A stretch of 64,000 bases of DNA from Ligustrum vulgare (GCA_963555705.1 OY743168.1:20094139-20158138), one strand, 5' to 3'. Shown: positions 12,628 through 24,587, counted from the stretch's first letter. The notes: generated by a model not told the origin, from the letters alone. Translations and numbers: made by a program.

Positions 12628-12975
12628 TTTCCTAACTATAAATTACGGAATAAAAATAAGGTCGGGAGAGGTCGAGCTTACCTAAAGGTCGTGCTTTGAA
12701 GTTTTAGTTCATGCTAGGCGCTCGAGGATTTCTCTGATTTTCACTAAAGTCGCAAAGTAAAAAGAATAGAGGATAGGGACCACGTATGTATAGGAGAAAA
12801 AGGCGGGAAATTTTTTGGATCCCCACCATTCATCTTTGACACGTGGCGGTAATCCAGCAGTGTCCTATTAATTATGCCACGTAAATCAAAGGACAAAATA
12901 GGTGGCAAAATGCGTCATAAATATGACAGCTGTCAGGAGAGACATGCATTCAAAGATCTGCGGCCGATCTCTGAT

Positions 12976-12989
12976 GCACGGGGGGCCAA
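12976..12989 (+). other. Polypurine tract of element 1
   Basis: The run CACGGGGGGCCAA lies directly before the 3' LTR. It is the G-rich stretch expected as plus-strand primer. It is short and imperfect. Confidence 0.55.
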
Positions 12990-13680
12990 TGATCCGACCA
13001 TTTTCTCGTCACCTCAATGTGGGCATTTGATTTGGGATACGCCGGGTCAGTTTATCCCGACCATGCCATTTCCCGGTCTCTTAGTTTATCATGTATAAAT
13101 TTTCTCAAGATGGAGCAGTAGCCCGACCTTACCTCTATCAAAGGTCGGGTATGCCCGACCTTATCAAAGGTCGGTTCGTGACATGTTACGGTGGCCGGCC
13201 TAATCTGGTCACTTCATTCTAGATAGCCCGACACAAGATGAACTCCAGGTATTCATTGTCTATGGGTCTTGCCCATGGGCCTCCCTTCTTGGGCCCCCTC
13301 AAAGGAAGAAAGGAGTCCTAACCCACGAGAGAGCCTCTTGAAAAAGGGGAAAATCACTCATTGTAATAATGGAATTCTTCATAAAAGGTAAGTTTATATC
13401 AAAAGGACTCATTCCTTAACCAAAATTGGTTATGGGCTCTTAAGCCCTATAAATACAGTATCTTTAATCATATATTATTCCTTCATTATTCTCTACATTT
13501 TTCGGTTAAATATTCTATCTCTACTTTTCTCCAGAAAACTAATTCTCACACCGGAGGGGCTACGGGGATAATCCTCCTCGCCTTTTTTGCAGGTCAACCA
13601 AGGCGAATTCATTGGTCTTTTCCAGCAATCAAGTATCATCAGATCTTGTCACGTCAATGTTAGAATTTTTAACAGCATCA
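12990..13680 (+). repeat. 3' LTR of element 1
   Basis: This 691-bp LTR starts TGATCCGACC and ends ACAGCATCA, followed by the target duplication ATGTA. It differs from the 5' LTR by many substitutions and by an extra segment near 13277-13294 (GGGCCTCCCTTCTTGGG). The TATA-like CCTATAAATACAG is conserved at about 13447-13459. Confidence 0.92.
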
Positions 13681-13767
13681 ATGTATAAGTACTAAAATTT
13701 TACGAATATTTATTGAAATCGATATTGTGGATAATATCTTTCATGCATCGCACGGGTGAAATACTAG

Positions 13768-13918
13768 TTTATCATAAAACAATATTAGTATATATATAAG
13801 GCAATAAATGCATTTACATCTATCCAGATTTTGCATTCACACTAATCCACTTTACATTCACATTAATTCACTATTCTCCCATTATATATAGTATAGTATA
13901 TAGAAGTATAGATATAGA
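13768..13918 (-). mobile_element. 5' end of the outer Helitron copy
   Basis: Read on the minus strand from 13918, this begins TCTATATCTATACTTC after an A and matches the first 120 bp of the inner Helitron (1523-1645), including ATGTAAATGCATTTATTG. It is the remainder of the copy into which the inner Helitron jumped. Confidence 0.78.
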
Positions 13919-13920
13919 TA

Positions 13921-14120
13921 GGCACTATTCGGCAGGATTTAAATGGAATGTAAATTGTTTTGTTGATTTATTTGTGCATTCTAGGTAAGATGTAGGGTTA
14001 AAAATTGAAGAGAGAAAATGTGGATAGTTAAAAAGTGGTATGAGAAATTGTGTAAATTAAATTTTTGGATTTTTTTTTTTGGTATTCTACCCAAATAAAT
14101 GGACGTCGCCGAACGAGCCC
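13921..14120. mobile_element. MITE, 'TTCGGC' family
   Basis: A 200-bp element with imperfect terminal inverted repeats (GGCACTATTCGGC at the left; GCCGAACGAGCCC at the right) and ATA on both sides. Its interior (GGTTAAAAATTGAAGAGAGAAAATG, AAAAAGTGGTATGAGAAATTGTGTAAATTAAAT) is shared with 14253-14436 and 39062-39240. The short TSD suggests a PIF/Harbinger (Tourist-like) source. It abuts the 5' end of the outer Helitron. Confidence 0.7.
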
Positions 14121-14252
14121 ATAGCTTATTCTCTGACACTATATCCATATTTTTTGCAAAAAACTTAATTCATATAATTTATTTTTACCAATTTAAGTTC
14201 AAAAATAGTATATCTTCAAATTAATTACTCATGTCATTTATCATTTAAATAA

Positions 14253-14436
14253 GGTCGTGTTCGACAGCCGATCAAATGGAATTGGATTTATTTTGTTGAT
14301 TTATTTGAGTTTTTTAGATAAGATGTGTGGTTAAAAATTGGTGATAGAAAATGTGTGTGATTAAAAATTGGTATGAAAAATTGTATAAATTAAATCTTGT
14401 GTTTTCTCCTATTTAATTTACCAGTCGAACATAGCC
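14253..14436. mobile_element. MITE, 'TTCGAC' family, TSD TAA
   Basis: A 184-bp element with TIRs GGTCGTGTTCGAC and GTCGAACATAGCC, flanked by TAA (14250-14252 and 14437-14439). TAA/TTA duplications are typical of PIF/Harbinger. The interior matches the neighbouring 13921 element and the 39.1-kb copy. Confidence 0.78.
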
Positions 14437-14466
14437 TAAGATGTACAACGCACTTACTTACTAATA

Positions 14467-14975
14467 GGCTGCGTTTGATTTGCAACATTTTTCATGGAAA
14501 ATAATTGATTTTCCCACTTCCATCAATTTTGAGTGTTTGACTTGCAACATTTTCCAGGTAATTCCATTTCCACATTTTCAATTCATGCGCGGCTGTTCCT
14601 TTTTTTTTTTTTAAGGAAATCATTTTCCCATGTAGGTAGGAGGTTTTATTTTTCAGGTAAAATCTTGTACAATTTTCGTCACATTTGATCTTTTTGTCGT
14701 TATTAATTGATTTAATTTTTTCCAAAAATTAAGATTATTATTATCAAGTACAAATGTGTTAAAAGATTAAAAAAATCACATTAAAATAGCTAAATTTTGT
14801 TTTATTTTTCATGGAAAATAATATCAATTAAACAATAAAAGTTTGAAAATTCCTCATTTTTTTTCAAGTAGAAAATTAAACCAATCAAACATATTAAATT
14901 TCGAATTCTCAGAAATTCAATTCTCTAAAATTCATTTTCTTTTCACTTAAATTTCATTCGCTATCAAAAACAAAA
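14467..14975 (+). mobile_element. MITE, 'GGCTGCGTTTGAT' family, copy 1
   Basis: About 510 bp, starting GGCTGCGTTTGAT and ending near CGCTATCAAAAAC. It is similar along its length to 57214-57743 and, reversed, to 31042-31556: paired TTTTCCATGGAAAA-type motifs, AAATTAANATTATTATTATCAAGTAC and ATTCAATTCTCT. It has no coding capacity. A poly-T stretch of 12 lies at about 14600. Confidence 0.72.
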
Positions 14976-15860
14976 GTTATCAAACTTTCATGAGATGTAA
15001 CTAGTGACACGTTATCATTCGATAAACCCATATATACCAAGTGGCAAGTCAACATGGTATGCTCATCGTTGTTGCAACGAATCATACTTATAGTATTTTG
15101 AAGCTTATCGTTGCAACAACGAATCAAACATATACTATTTTGAAGGCGAACATAAAAGTATTCAAGATTATTCATCATCATTATTTGGCAAAAAAAAAGG
15201 GGAGGACGTGCCCCTTGGAAAAAAATATATATATACATTTTTTCCATTCAAATCAGTGCAGCGGAACGCATACAAAAAAAAAAAAAAAAAAAACCATAAT
15301 TCCTTGTTTGATACTTATTCATAAGAAATTAATTTTATAATAGTAAATTTTGAAGAATGTGTGGATGAAAAGTAAGAAAATTTTCTGGATTTACTTATAA
15401 ATTATTTTATTGATAGAACATATGGATGAAAATGAATTTTGAAAAAAATAATTTTTGAACAATAGGTACCAATCAGTGGCTGAATTTAATGTGGCAAAAT
15501 TGACTACCGTCAAACATGGGATAATACCACTTTTATTAATGAGAAAAATAATTTATTCAATATAATATTTTTCTCAACACAAAAAACTAGACAAGAAAAA
15601 AAGAAAGGTATTTTTCTCTTTTTCTCCCTATTTTTTTTCCTACCGACATACATATATATAACATCACAAAAAGATCAAGTTTTCAACAATCTCAAAATAA
15701 ACACCGAAATTAGAAAACTCAAAACAAATAAAAAATTGAAAATTGAAAACCTAAATACAAAGGTAACGGCCTTATTATTCATTTTTTCTGGAACTATTTT
15801 ATTCCGTGGAAATGTATTTTATTTTGGATTTCCACGAAGTAGTGCCAGAAGCGAATCATT
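14976..15860. other. Intergenic, AT-rich, no gene seen
   Basis: Upstream of the ascorbate peroxidase gene. A near-direct repeat (GTTGCAACGAATCA...ATA(G)TATTTTGAAG, about 15071-15145) occurs twice in tandem, and there is an A20 run at 15276-15293. No coding region or RNA gene was recognised. Confidence 0.5.
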
Positions 15861-16025
15861 TTTGTTTGATTTTTATTAAAATTTTCTCTTTTTTCTACAG
15901 TACTTAATCTCAATTATTAATTAAAAATCAAGCTTATAATATTTGAATTTTTTAACTATTCGTTCTTTTAAAAATTACATTTCATTTAAAAAAAAAAATT
16001 CTTTTTAAACTATATCAACATTAAT
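15860..16025. mobile_element. MITE in the ascorbate peroxidase promoter, 'CCGTTTGGTT' family
   Basis: About 165 bp related to 62384-62558 and to the split copy at 48073/59842. The shared interior is AAAATTTTCTC...CTACAGTA(C/T)T(T/C)AATCTCAA and TTTAAACTATATCAA. It ends only about 120 bp before the ATG at 16148, so it must lie in or next to the core promoter or 5' UTR. It is diverged and no clear TSD was found. Confidence 0.6.
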
Positions 16026-16147
16026 CAGAGGCTCGAATAAACTGGAGGAAAGAAACAGTAGAGGAGCTGCCCACACGCCCCACAAATCCAACACACAAAG
16101 AGACTAGCCAACAACTGATCGTCTGCCTTCCACTCGTACCAACTGCA

Positions 16148-19100
16148 ATGGCTTCTTTTTCCGCCGCCGCCACAACAACAACCCCCACAACCACTACCTC
16201 CGCAACTCGCCTTCTCCCTTACGCCACCAATTCAGCCGCCAACAGACTCTCCCTTTCCTTCAAGTCCCTCCGTTCCTTCCCTCCCCTCTCCCACCTCGTC
16301 CTTCGCCAGGTCCATATATACATATATTTACATATAAAGTCATATATATCATATCTACACTAAATGCGATCAACTGATGTTATTATTTAATTGTCATTGT
16401 TTTTTCATAAATTAGAAGATAACTCTGGGGCGAGTATCTAATGGGAGGTTAAGTTATGCGACTGTGACGTCACCAATGTGCTCAGCATCGGTCCCTGAAC
16501 AGCTGAAAAGTGCAAGAGAGGACATCAAACAGCTACTCAAGAGTACATTTTGCCATCCTATTTTGGTAATTCCACGTTTTCATTTTGCTTGTTTTCAATA
16601 AGCAGTAATTGGACTTTCCGTGTAAAGTGTATATAGGCACTTATATGATTGAATGTTGTGTTCATGTGACATGTTTCCAAAATTGCTGGATATAGTTGTT
16701 AATCAGCACAGTAAGATTATGTTGTGGTTTTTAAACACGTGGTTTAGGACTACGTGAATGAAAGAAAATTAGGAAGGATAATCATGGATAGCACTGAAGG
16801 GTGAGCATATCAGCCATGTCACTATGTCATAGTACTGCAGGTGCAATGTCTTGCTGACCTGGTTGTAATCAATGGTCGAAGAATTATACTCTGGAAAAAT
16901 TTGATACTAAGAAATGGTGTATGGTAATATGAATTACAATATTTTGACTTTGGGGGAGTAACGAGAGTCCCTAAAGTAGATTTTGTCTTGATTTGGAAAT
17001 TTAATATGTCAATCCCTGCCCGTTTATTTGATTATGAGGAGACTGAGACAAGGCCCTTTCAAACTCCCTTTCTGTTCTTCCTTCTGATAAGAAGTATTTA
17101 GTTACATGATGAAGAAACGGGACTGCTATATACGGCAAGAAGCATCACAAAAAATCATGCATCTGTCAATTATTACTTTCAGAAGGGAACATCATGTTTT
17201 TATACAAGCGACTGGATGGTATTGGAATTGTGAAGTGGGGGGGGGGGGGGGGGGGGGGGGAGAGAGAGAGAGAGAGAGAATGTTTTCCTTTTTATCCAGT
17301 TTTCATATTTTCAGCATTTGCTAGGAAGATTGATTATGTCTCAAATAAATAAGACATTGAATTTTCCTGATTTGTGGAGTTAGCTTTATACGTCTTGTGT
17401 AACATTGGTACTATATCTCAGAACTTTTGAAGGGGAAAACAACCTTGTGCCTGGTGTATGGGGTGAATGCTTCTTTAATATACTAGTAAATTGGATATAT
17501 AAACACTATATTTGTGTTTTTGCTTCTTAAACTGATATTTTGAGAAAACAGTAAAGAAAAAGAATGTTCTGTAAACATCTATTTTCCCTCACTAAATTGT
17601 AAATCCCATTTTTCTTTGGAGATCAATATCTCCCACCCCCACAACGCAAATCACATGTGCACAAAAAGGATAGCTTACCCCTAACCACTAACTTGGGATT
17701 TGGGATAAAATATTTAGGATGTGTTAAGAAAGACTTGAAATTCACAAATTTAGACTTATCAACGTTGGACATTTGTGTCAATGGTTTCACCACATAGATT
17801 GTGGCATTTTTCAAATTAATGCCTTAATGTTTTACAGAATTATGAAAGATACTGAAACATATAATGTGATAGTTGAGACACGGTTTTAAGTTTTTCCATA
17901 TGAAACAGGTCCGCATGGGATGGCATGATGCCGGTACTTATAACAAGGATATTGAAGAATGGCCAAAAAGAGGTGGTACTAATGGAAGTTTAAGATTTGA
18001 GATTGAACTGAAACATGCAGCCAATGCTGGTGAGTGCAATATCAATATCGATTATTTGCTCAGTCAACAAGAATGTTTCCTTACCCGCTGAAGTACAGGG
18101 CTGGTTAATGCACTTAAACTTCTTCAGCCTATTAAGGAAAAGTATTCCGGTGTGACTTATGCTGATTTATTCCAGTTGGCCAGTGCTACTGCTGTGGAGG
18201 TGATTCTTTAAATATATATTTGGAATGAATAATTTTTTTGCATGATTTTTATATATATATATATATATGGAACCCTGATCTTACTGATACTCTTCTTTGG
18301 AATTACAGGAGGCTGGGGGTCCCAAAATTCCAATGAAGTATGGAAGAGTGGATGTCACTGGACCTGATCAATGTCCTGAAGAAGGGAGGCTACCGGGTAA
18401 AAATAACTACAACCTTTGCAAATATGTTCTGTACATTTGAATATATTTTCAAAAGCACAACAGTTGCTGAGACTGATTATGAAGAAATAAGAATGCCACA
18501 CAAACATGTGGAAATATCATAAACTCTAATCCCTCAAAACCAGGTTTCGCCTGACGGTCTTTGCCAGTAGTGCCATCCTCCCCACTGGCTGTATGGACTA
18601 TCGGTGGGTTGTCCCTTGCCCCTCGATCACAAACTATCAATTTCATAAGAGAAGAAAGCGTAGAAAAGGTCTAGTTCCAAATGTACAGTAATGATGATTG
18701 GAGCACTTCAGTGATTGTATTGTCGATTGGCTATTGGCTGCAATCTGATGATTTCAGTGGGTTCTGCTAGATGTCCCAGGGGTTTGTGGTGCTACATCTA
18801 AGAAAAAGCTTGAGAATTACAGAAATGAAATCTTTAATAACATTCTGGACAAATATCAAGTTTGTTTTTCTTTAGTAATGCAGAGAAGCCATAGTGGATG
18901 GAGAAGGAGCAAGAGGATTCTGTTTAATTTTTAAATCATGGTTGACTTTATGTGAGCTTTTTTCTTTAGTTTTTCTAGACTATAATTGGAACAGTGGGTG
19001 GTTCCTTCTATAATTTCTGGTTGGTTGCATTGGAAAGGGGGCTCAACCCACAGTTAAATTACAAAATAAAACTCAGTTAAATTATAAAATGAAGGGTTTG

Positions 19101-22100
19101 CATAATTTTGTAATAATAATTTTCAAATGGTTTATCTGGAGCTCGTGTCATTCTGTGAGCAGTCTTGGGCAACTGTTACATGAATAGTTGTGTACTGTCA
19201 TTTTATTTTAATTATGTGATGACTGAAGTGCTTGGAGCATTAACTTGACATAAGCATTATGTTTTAAGTCTGAGAATTTGAAATATCCACTAGAGACTGA
19301 CCCTTGCTTATCTTGATTTTTCTATATTATTCATGGTAATCTTGCTATGTATCACATTACATATTTTCAGAAATGCCTACTAGAAATTCTCAGGTCCTCT
19401 ATCAGAACCTGATTGTTTAGTTTTTACTTATTCCCACCAGATTGCAATTCTCTTTTCCCTTAACACTCACAATTAACTTAAATCATTGATCAGATGCCGG
19501 CCCCCCTTCACCGGCTACCCATTTACGTGAGGTCTTCTACAGGATGGGATTGAATGATAAGGTAATTTTTCATCCTATTGCTGATCTGAAATTCAATGTC
19601 AAAGATAATAACACTCAGTGTTTTGTTCTCTAGGAAATAGTCGCTCTCTCCGGTGCACATACTCTGGGAAGATCCAGGCCAGAGCGTAGTGGATGGGGCA
19701 AGCCAGAATCAAAATACACGGTATTGAGATAGAACCATTCCATAGATTATTTGTTGATATTATGCACTTTCATTGCATTGTAGCAGTGAAGGTATACCTA
19801 TATAGCATCAACAGCTGCAGGAAAATTAGTGTGCTGGTTCCATGAAAGAGAATGTCACAAAGTTATAGCATATTTCAGTCCTAAATATGCTGTCTATAAT
19901 TATTAATCATATTGAATGTACTTTTACCTTTAAATTATCTAGCCTGTTGGTATTTTTGCTCTACTGCCATTCTAATTTTAGTGCAGGCAATTATCTTAGT
20001 TTTAACCAGGTACATATAATTTTAACGTTCTATCAATCAATATTTAGGTTAGTTGAAAGATGAAAAACTTGGGGATCTAGAGAGAGGAGAACTTTCACCA
20101 TCTTTTAAAAATGTTGAATACATAAGCCTATTTATAGGCTGCAAAACATGTTTCTAAATTTTAGTCACTTAAAAAGAAAAAGAAAAAAAAGAAATTTTGT
20201 CTAAATCAGAAGATAGTATCTATACAGTTAAATCTTATAGAGTAAACAACACAAAACCAGGAAATCAAGGCCAAAAAACAAGGAACAAAACCCATAGAAA
20301 ATCTCGGGATTTTTAACATAGGTAGAACTAAGATGGAATTCTTAAAATGCACTTTTAATGATTGTAATATTAAGGATGATAATGGAATCACAATAAAGAA
20401 TAGCATTGCCCCAAAAGTGACACTTCAGGTGTTTATGTTCGATTATTGATAATGAAAGATTTTGAAAAGGATGCACTGGATAGATTCAGAGTGGATGGGA
20501 CAAATAAAGAAATGCTATAACATTTCATGCTGAAGTTAAAATACAAGTTTTACGAAGCGGTTATTAGACGGACTGTATTTTATGGTAGCCTATACATCTA
20601 GTTATTTTATTCTTATAAAATATACGTGCAACTCAATATAGAAAGCCATTTTCTATGGTCATACAGAATATGATTTTAAATAAATTAAATAAAACAATTG
20701 CCATTTGAAAGTTACTCTTCAATTTCTGCACTTCGTGCTCATTTTATTTGTAGTGTGAACCTTTCTTACACTAAGTCTAGTGTGTTCCACTCCAATGCTA
20801 CATATATCATATCTTTTGCCACATTTAATGTAAGATGGCCACTTCCACTTCTTTGTGTGTATCCTCATTTCCCATTTTGTGCATTCTAGTATGGATCCTC
20901 ATCCATAATATCATCCTCATTTCTATTTACACCCATCTTATAAATCTATTTTTTCCTTTAACAAATCAACATTGATATCTTGCAAACCATGACTGCTGTT
21001 TCTCAGTCATACTTGTGCCTTTTTTGAGGCTGGTTTTGTAACTTAACGCTGTTAAGTAAATGATGAAACAGATGGCTAGTTCTTGTGAAAGCATCGATGA
21101 CAACTTCTTTAATAGAAAATTTTAAATTATTATTAATTATTTTATCCTTTAACTAGCATCAGGTTAGGGAGCCTTCACACATTTAACTCATCTTTTTTGT
21201 GGTTTATAATTTTTTTTAAGTAATACCTTATCATGACAGCCCACACTTTTAATCTGAACAGGAGCTAACAGCATTAGAATTACCTTTAACTGTATACCGT
21301 ACTGATAATTTATACAATTCAAGATCCATTTCTGTGCAGGAAATATTACGTTCAGCTTTTTTTGTTAGATAAATAACTGTAAATGAAGTTATGTGTTCTA
21401 AGATTACGGTATTATAGTTTGGGAAAGATGTCAAGACATGTGCTTAAAAATTGTATCCAGGCTAAGATTTGATGAACTTCTCGATTGTACACATGATTGA
21501 TTGGAAGTTGGAAACCATAAAGAATGCATTTTCATATCTAATCGGTTTAGCTGAAATGTCATAATTAACATTTGAGCTTAAAAATGTAGCAAGCGGCTGC
21601 GTAAATGTTCACGTAATAAGACATGTGCATATGGCAAACACAAGTTTTTGTTAAAGTTCAAAATTTAAATGAAATGGTGCTTTACAAGACATTTTGGGAA
21701 TCCTAGTATAGTTTAACATTTCTGAGCACCTCTAGTTTGTACAAATGTACAATAATGGAGAAGACAATAGGCAAATATCCCCAAAAAACAGCATCTTATG
21801 TCTGAAGCTTCTACCATCTAGTTCTTTAGTCTTCTATTTTTCTATTACACATATCATAGTTTATTCATTCCCCACATTATCTGATCCTCTAACATCATTT
21901 TCACTTGCAATAGTTGCTTCTTCATAGCACTTCATTGCATTTTTTTTTCCATTAGCATTCCCTGTGTGACTAAGCCAGCAATATTAATAGCAATTAATTT
22001 CTACAGAATTTAATCATTTAGAAAATGAACTTACCATTCTGTCATCTGGCAGAAAGATGGACCTGGAGCCCCTGGAGGTCAGTCATGGACTGTGCAGTGG

Positions 22101-23504
22101 CTTAAGTTTGATAACTCCTACTTTAAGGTGCTGTTTGGTGATGTCAGTTTTTTTAAGAATCAGGATTACAGTCTCCATTCTGATGTGAAATTTATGTGTA
22201 GGATATTAAAGAAAGAAGGGATGCAGATCTGTTAGTTTTGCCGACAGATGCTGTTCTTCTTGAAGATCCTTCATTCAAGGTAGAGTAATGGGATCACTGC
22301 AAGAGACGTGTTCTAATATCATCTCTTCGTATTTACATCTGACTATATGCATCTGCAGGAATATGCCGAGAAATACGCTGAAGATCAAGAGGCATTTTTT
22401 AAAGATTATGCTGAAGCTCATGCTAAACTTAGCAACCTTGGAGCCAAATTTGATCCCCCCGAGGTTTTTTTTTCATTAATTTATAATGGGCTTATATTCT
22501 GTCTTGTTTTGAGCTCAATTATATGTTGCACGCTTTATCAACTTCTGGATAAATTAAATCATGAAACTGATAATATCACCTTTCTGGTGCTTACATGTTA
22601 ACTTTCTTTTAAAATGATTCACCCCTGATCTAATTGCCTTACTGCACGAAATAGATTAAACCATGAAAATGCGCAAATCACACTCATAAGTGGAACTCGT
22701 TTGATTCCTCAAAACTACGTTACACAAGTATTGCAAAAATTATTTCTACATTTGCTCATACATTCAAGTACCTATTTGTTTTCTTCCCCATCAGCTTTTA
22801 AATCTAATTATTTTAATTGAATTCCGATTGAAAATCTTTTTCTTTGATCCATACTACCCCCACCTCCTTTAATTTTTTCCCCTTGGATAGGCATATGACT
22901 ATAGATTCTCATTGTCTATGCTTTCACCAGTCATGGAAAATTGATATCAAACTAACGTCTAGAACTTTTGCTGGACAGGGTTTATCATTAGATGAAAGTT
23001 TCCCACAAGCTCAACCAGAAAAGTTTGTGGCAGCCAAATATTCAACGGGAAAGGTTATAATTGTTAATTGCTTATTCCATACTGTTCACCTTTCTTAATG
23101 GCCGTTGAAAGTTTCATTTCCCATTTCATGCATAAAGAACTTCACGGCAGGAATACATGCAAGCGCTTAAATGTTTTACTTTTTATGATTGCTGCAGGAC
23201 TAAAATTGAATACAAGTATCTTCTTTTCGTGTGATGTTATTTTAATAACACGATGACGCTATTACCAAATCGTGTGAACTTCATATCTAAACTTGGAATC
23301 TTAATGAAGGTAAGGAATAAATTCAGTGAGTGTTACCTATTTGAATTGCAGAGAGAGCTTTCAGAGGATATGAAACAAAAGATTCGAGCAGAGTACGAAG
23401 GATTTGGAGGAAGCCCAGATAAGCCTCTCCAATCTAACTACTTCCTAAATATTATGATTGTGATTGCTGTTTTGGCATATGTGACATCTTTGGTTATGAA
23501 CTGA
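16148..23504 (+). CDS. tAPX: Chloroplast ascorbate peroxidase, thylakoid-bound form
   Basis: A heme peroxidase that reduces H2O2 with ascorbate at the thylakoid membrane in the water-water cycle. Exons: 16148-16309, 16416-16565, 17909-18029, 18099-18199, 18309-18396, 19494-19561, 19634-19720, 22053-22127, 22202-22279, 22359-22463, 22979-23053, 23352-23504. All junctions are GT-AG and in phase, giving 420 aa. Residues 1 to about 75 are a Ser/Thr-rich plastid transit peptide. [11 protein letters not shown] (105-115) holds the distal Arg and His. [16 protein letters not shown] (from 235) holds the proximal His. [14 protein letters not shown] carries the heme-pocket Trp. [17 protein letters not shown] and a hydrophobic anchor (401-419) mark the thylakoid isoform. 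Met replaces the usual Leu after the distal Arg. The start is the first Met of a typical transit peptide. Introns run from 69 to 2332 bp. Confidence 0.95.
17237..17279. repeat. G24 followed by (AG) microsatellite in tAPX intron 2
   Basis: An uninterrupted run of 24 G (17237-17260) runs straight into AG repeats (17261-17279), inside the second intron. It is a compound microsatellite, and the G run could form a G-quadruplex on the transcript. Run length is uncertain because such tracts assemble poorly. Confidence 0.9.
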
Positions 23505-23649
23505 GTTGTTTTTTGCACAATAATGTATTACGGATTTACTTTTCCTTTCTTTAAAATGTGTTGATGTGGTAGTTTGGAATATCATGAGCCATGATATTGA
23601 TTGCACATTATACATCATTTAGAAAAGTAGAAAATTTATATATGTATAC

Positions 23650-23657
<8 letters not shown>

Positions 23658-23721
<64 letters not shown>
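23658..23721. repeat. (AT)n microsatellite downstream of tAPX
   Basis: About 64 bp of unbroken AT dinucleotides, 150 bp after the tAPX stop codon. It separates the last exon and its 3' UTR from a decayed second copy of that exon. Confidence 0.9.
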
Positions 23722-23724
<3 letters not shown>

Positions 23725-23834
23725 ACAAAAATGTATAATCTACATACTTATTCACAAACCCACTCGTGATATACAATATATATGTATATGCGGCATATTT
23801 ATATTTATCATATATGCAACTACTATAGGGACCT

Positions 23835-24015
23835 TTAACATGGGTGTGAAGCCATTTGAGGGGAAGCCGAGATAAGCCACACTATTTCCTCAATATCGTG
23901 GTTACGATTAGCGTTGTTGTTTTGTGACATATTTGACATTATTGATTGATGAGGAAGTTTAGGTTCTTACAAACTATGATGTTGATTGCACCATTATTCA
24001 TTTGAAATTTCTGCT
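23835..24015 (+). pseudogene. Decayed tandem copy of the last tAPX exon and 3' UTR
   Basis: GAGGGGAAGCCGAGATAAGCC...TATTTCCTCAATATCGTGGTTACGATTAGCG...GACATATTTGACATT aligns with exon 12 of tAPX around 23400-23495 (GGAGGAAGCCCAGATAAGCC...TACTTCCTAAATATTATGATTGTGATTGCTG...). The match goes on into the 3' UTR (ATGTTGATTGCACCATTATTCATTTGAAA against ATATTGATTGCACATTATACATCATTTAGAAA). The copy has small deletions and a broken frame, so it cannot encode the anchor. It looks like an old local duplication of the gene's 3' end. Confidence 0.7.
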
Positions 24016-24577
24016 TCATAAATCATAATCTGGGTTTACCCCCAAGCTTGCTTGCTCTTCTCTAATATTTTGATAAATGCTTATTCTCCATGCCAAGTTC
24101 GAGAGAATACAGCAAAAAATTAAGGCCATATGCTCAATACAAAATCGGACTCGGATACATAAATTCTTTCTCATCGCCCGTTTATTTCATTGCAATATTT
24201 ATTCCAGGATTCAATGCAACAAGGTCTTCAGGAACTTATTGCTCCTCATTTCTTATGCCCTTCCTTTCTGACCTATTTTATAATATAATATTTTACTGAA
24301 TATACACTTAATTATTTCGTGAAGTGGTAACGCAATGTATAATTTGTAACAATCTCTTCAATTTTCCAGTCTACACACCTTCGAAGATATTATTTTTTTA
24401 TTATTATTATTATCTATTTCTATTAAGATCACGTTAACTGCATTTTTCGTACAGTTGGGATCTAAAGTATGTTAGCTCACAACCTTGTTGCAGAGACAAA
24501 GACAAAATGAAAGTTCAACCACCACATTACATCTTATTTTTTAAGGATTTTCTTCTTCATTTCACGTGACATGTACT
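24016..24577. other. Intergenic, no supported gene
   Basis: An open frame at 24090-24299 (69 codons) has mixed composition but matches no family I recognise. The rest is AT-rich with a (TTA)n patch near 24393-24412. Confidence 0.4.
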
Positions 24578-24587
24578 TACGTATATA

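Larger units (their letters stand above)
3259..13680 (+). mobile_element. Ty3/Gypsy Tat-type LTR retrotransposon, decayed (element 1)
   Basis: The element is 10.4 kb and flanked by a perfect 5-bp target duplication ATGTA (3254-3258 and 13681-13685). The order is 5' LTR, PBS, gag, protease, RT, RNase H, archaeal-type RNase H, integrase, long 3' non-coding region with an opposite-strand gene, PPT, 3' LTR. Integrase after RNase H marks Ty3/Gypsy. The extra RNase H, the protease motif VDNGSTAN and the antisense gene point to the Tat lineage (RIRE2/Retand-like). Many stops and frameshifts mean it cannot now mobilise itself. By eye the LTRs differ at several percent of sites, many of them C-to-T or G-to-A changes, so the insertion is not recent. 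It splits the inner Helitron. Confidence 0.92.
1523..13767 (+). mobile_element. Inner non-autonomous Helitron, split by an LTR retrotransposon
   Basis: The 5' end starts TCTATATCTATACTATAC directly after an A. The 3' end is a small hairpin (TGCATCGCA) followed by CGGGTGAAATACTAG, and the next base is T. This fits the Helitron rules: 5'-TC, 3'-CTRR, a hairpin about 11 bp before the end, and insertion between A and T. The empty site can be read from the other copy (RC of 1643-1670): ...GTTTAGTA|TTTACCAT..., which agrees with the flanks at 1522 and 13768. Without the 10.4-kb retrotransposon at 3259-13680 the Helitron is about 1.8 kb. It has no RepHel gene and so depended on an autonomous relative. 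Confidence 0.8.

Noticed and set aside
23591..23875. 94-codon frame after tAPX
   Set aside because: It is mostly translation of the AT microsatellite (Tyr-Ile repeats).
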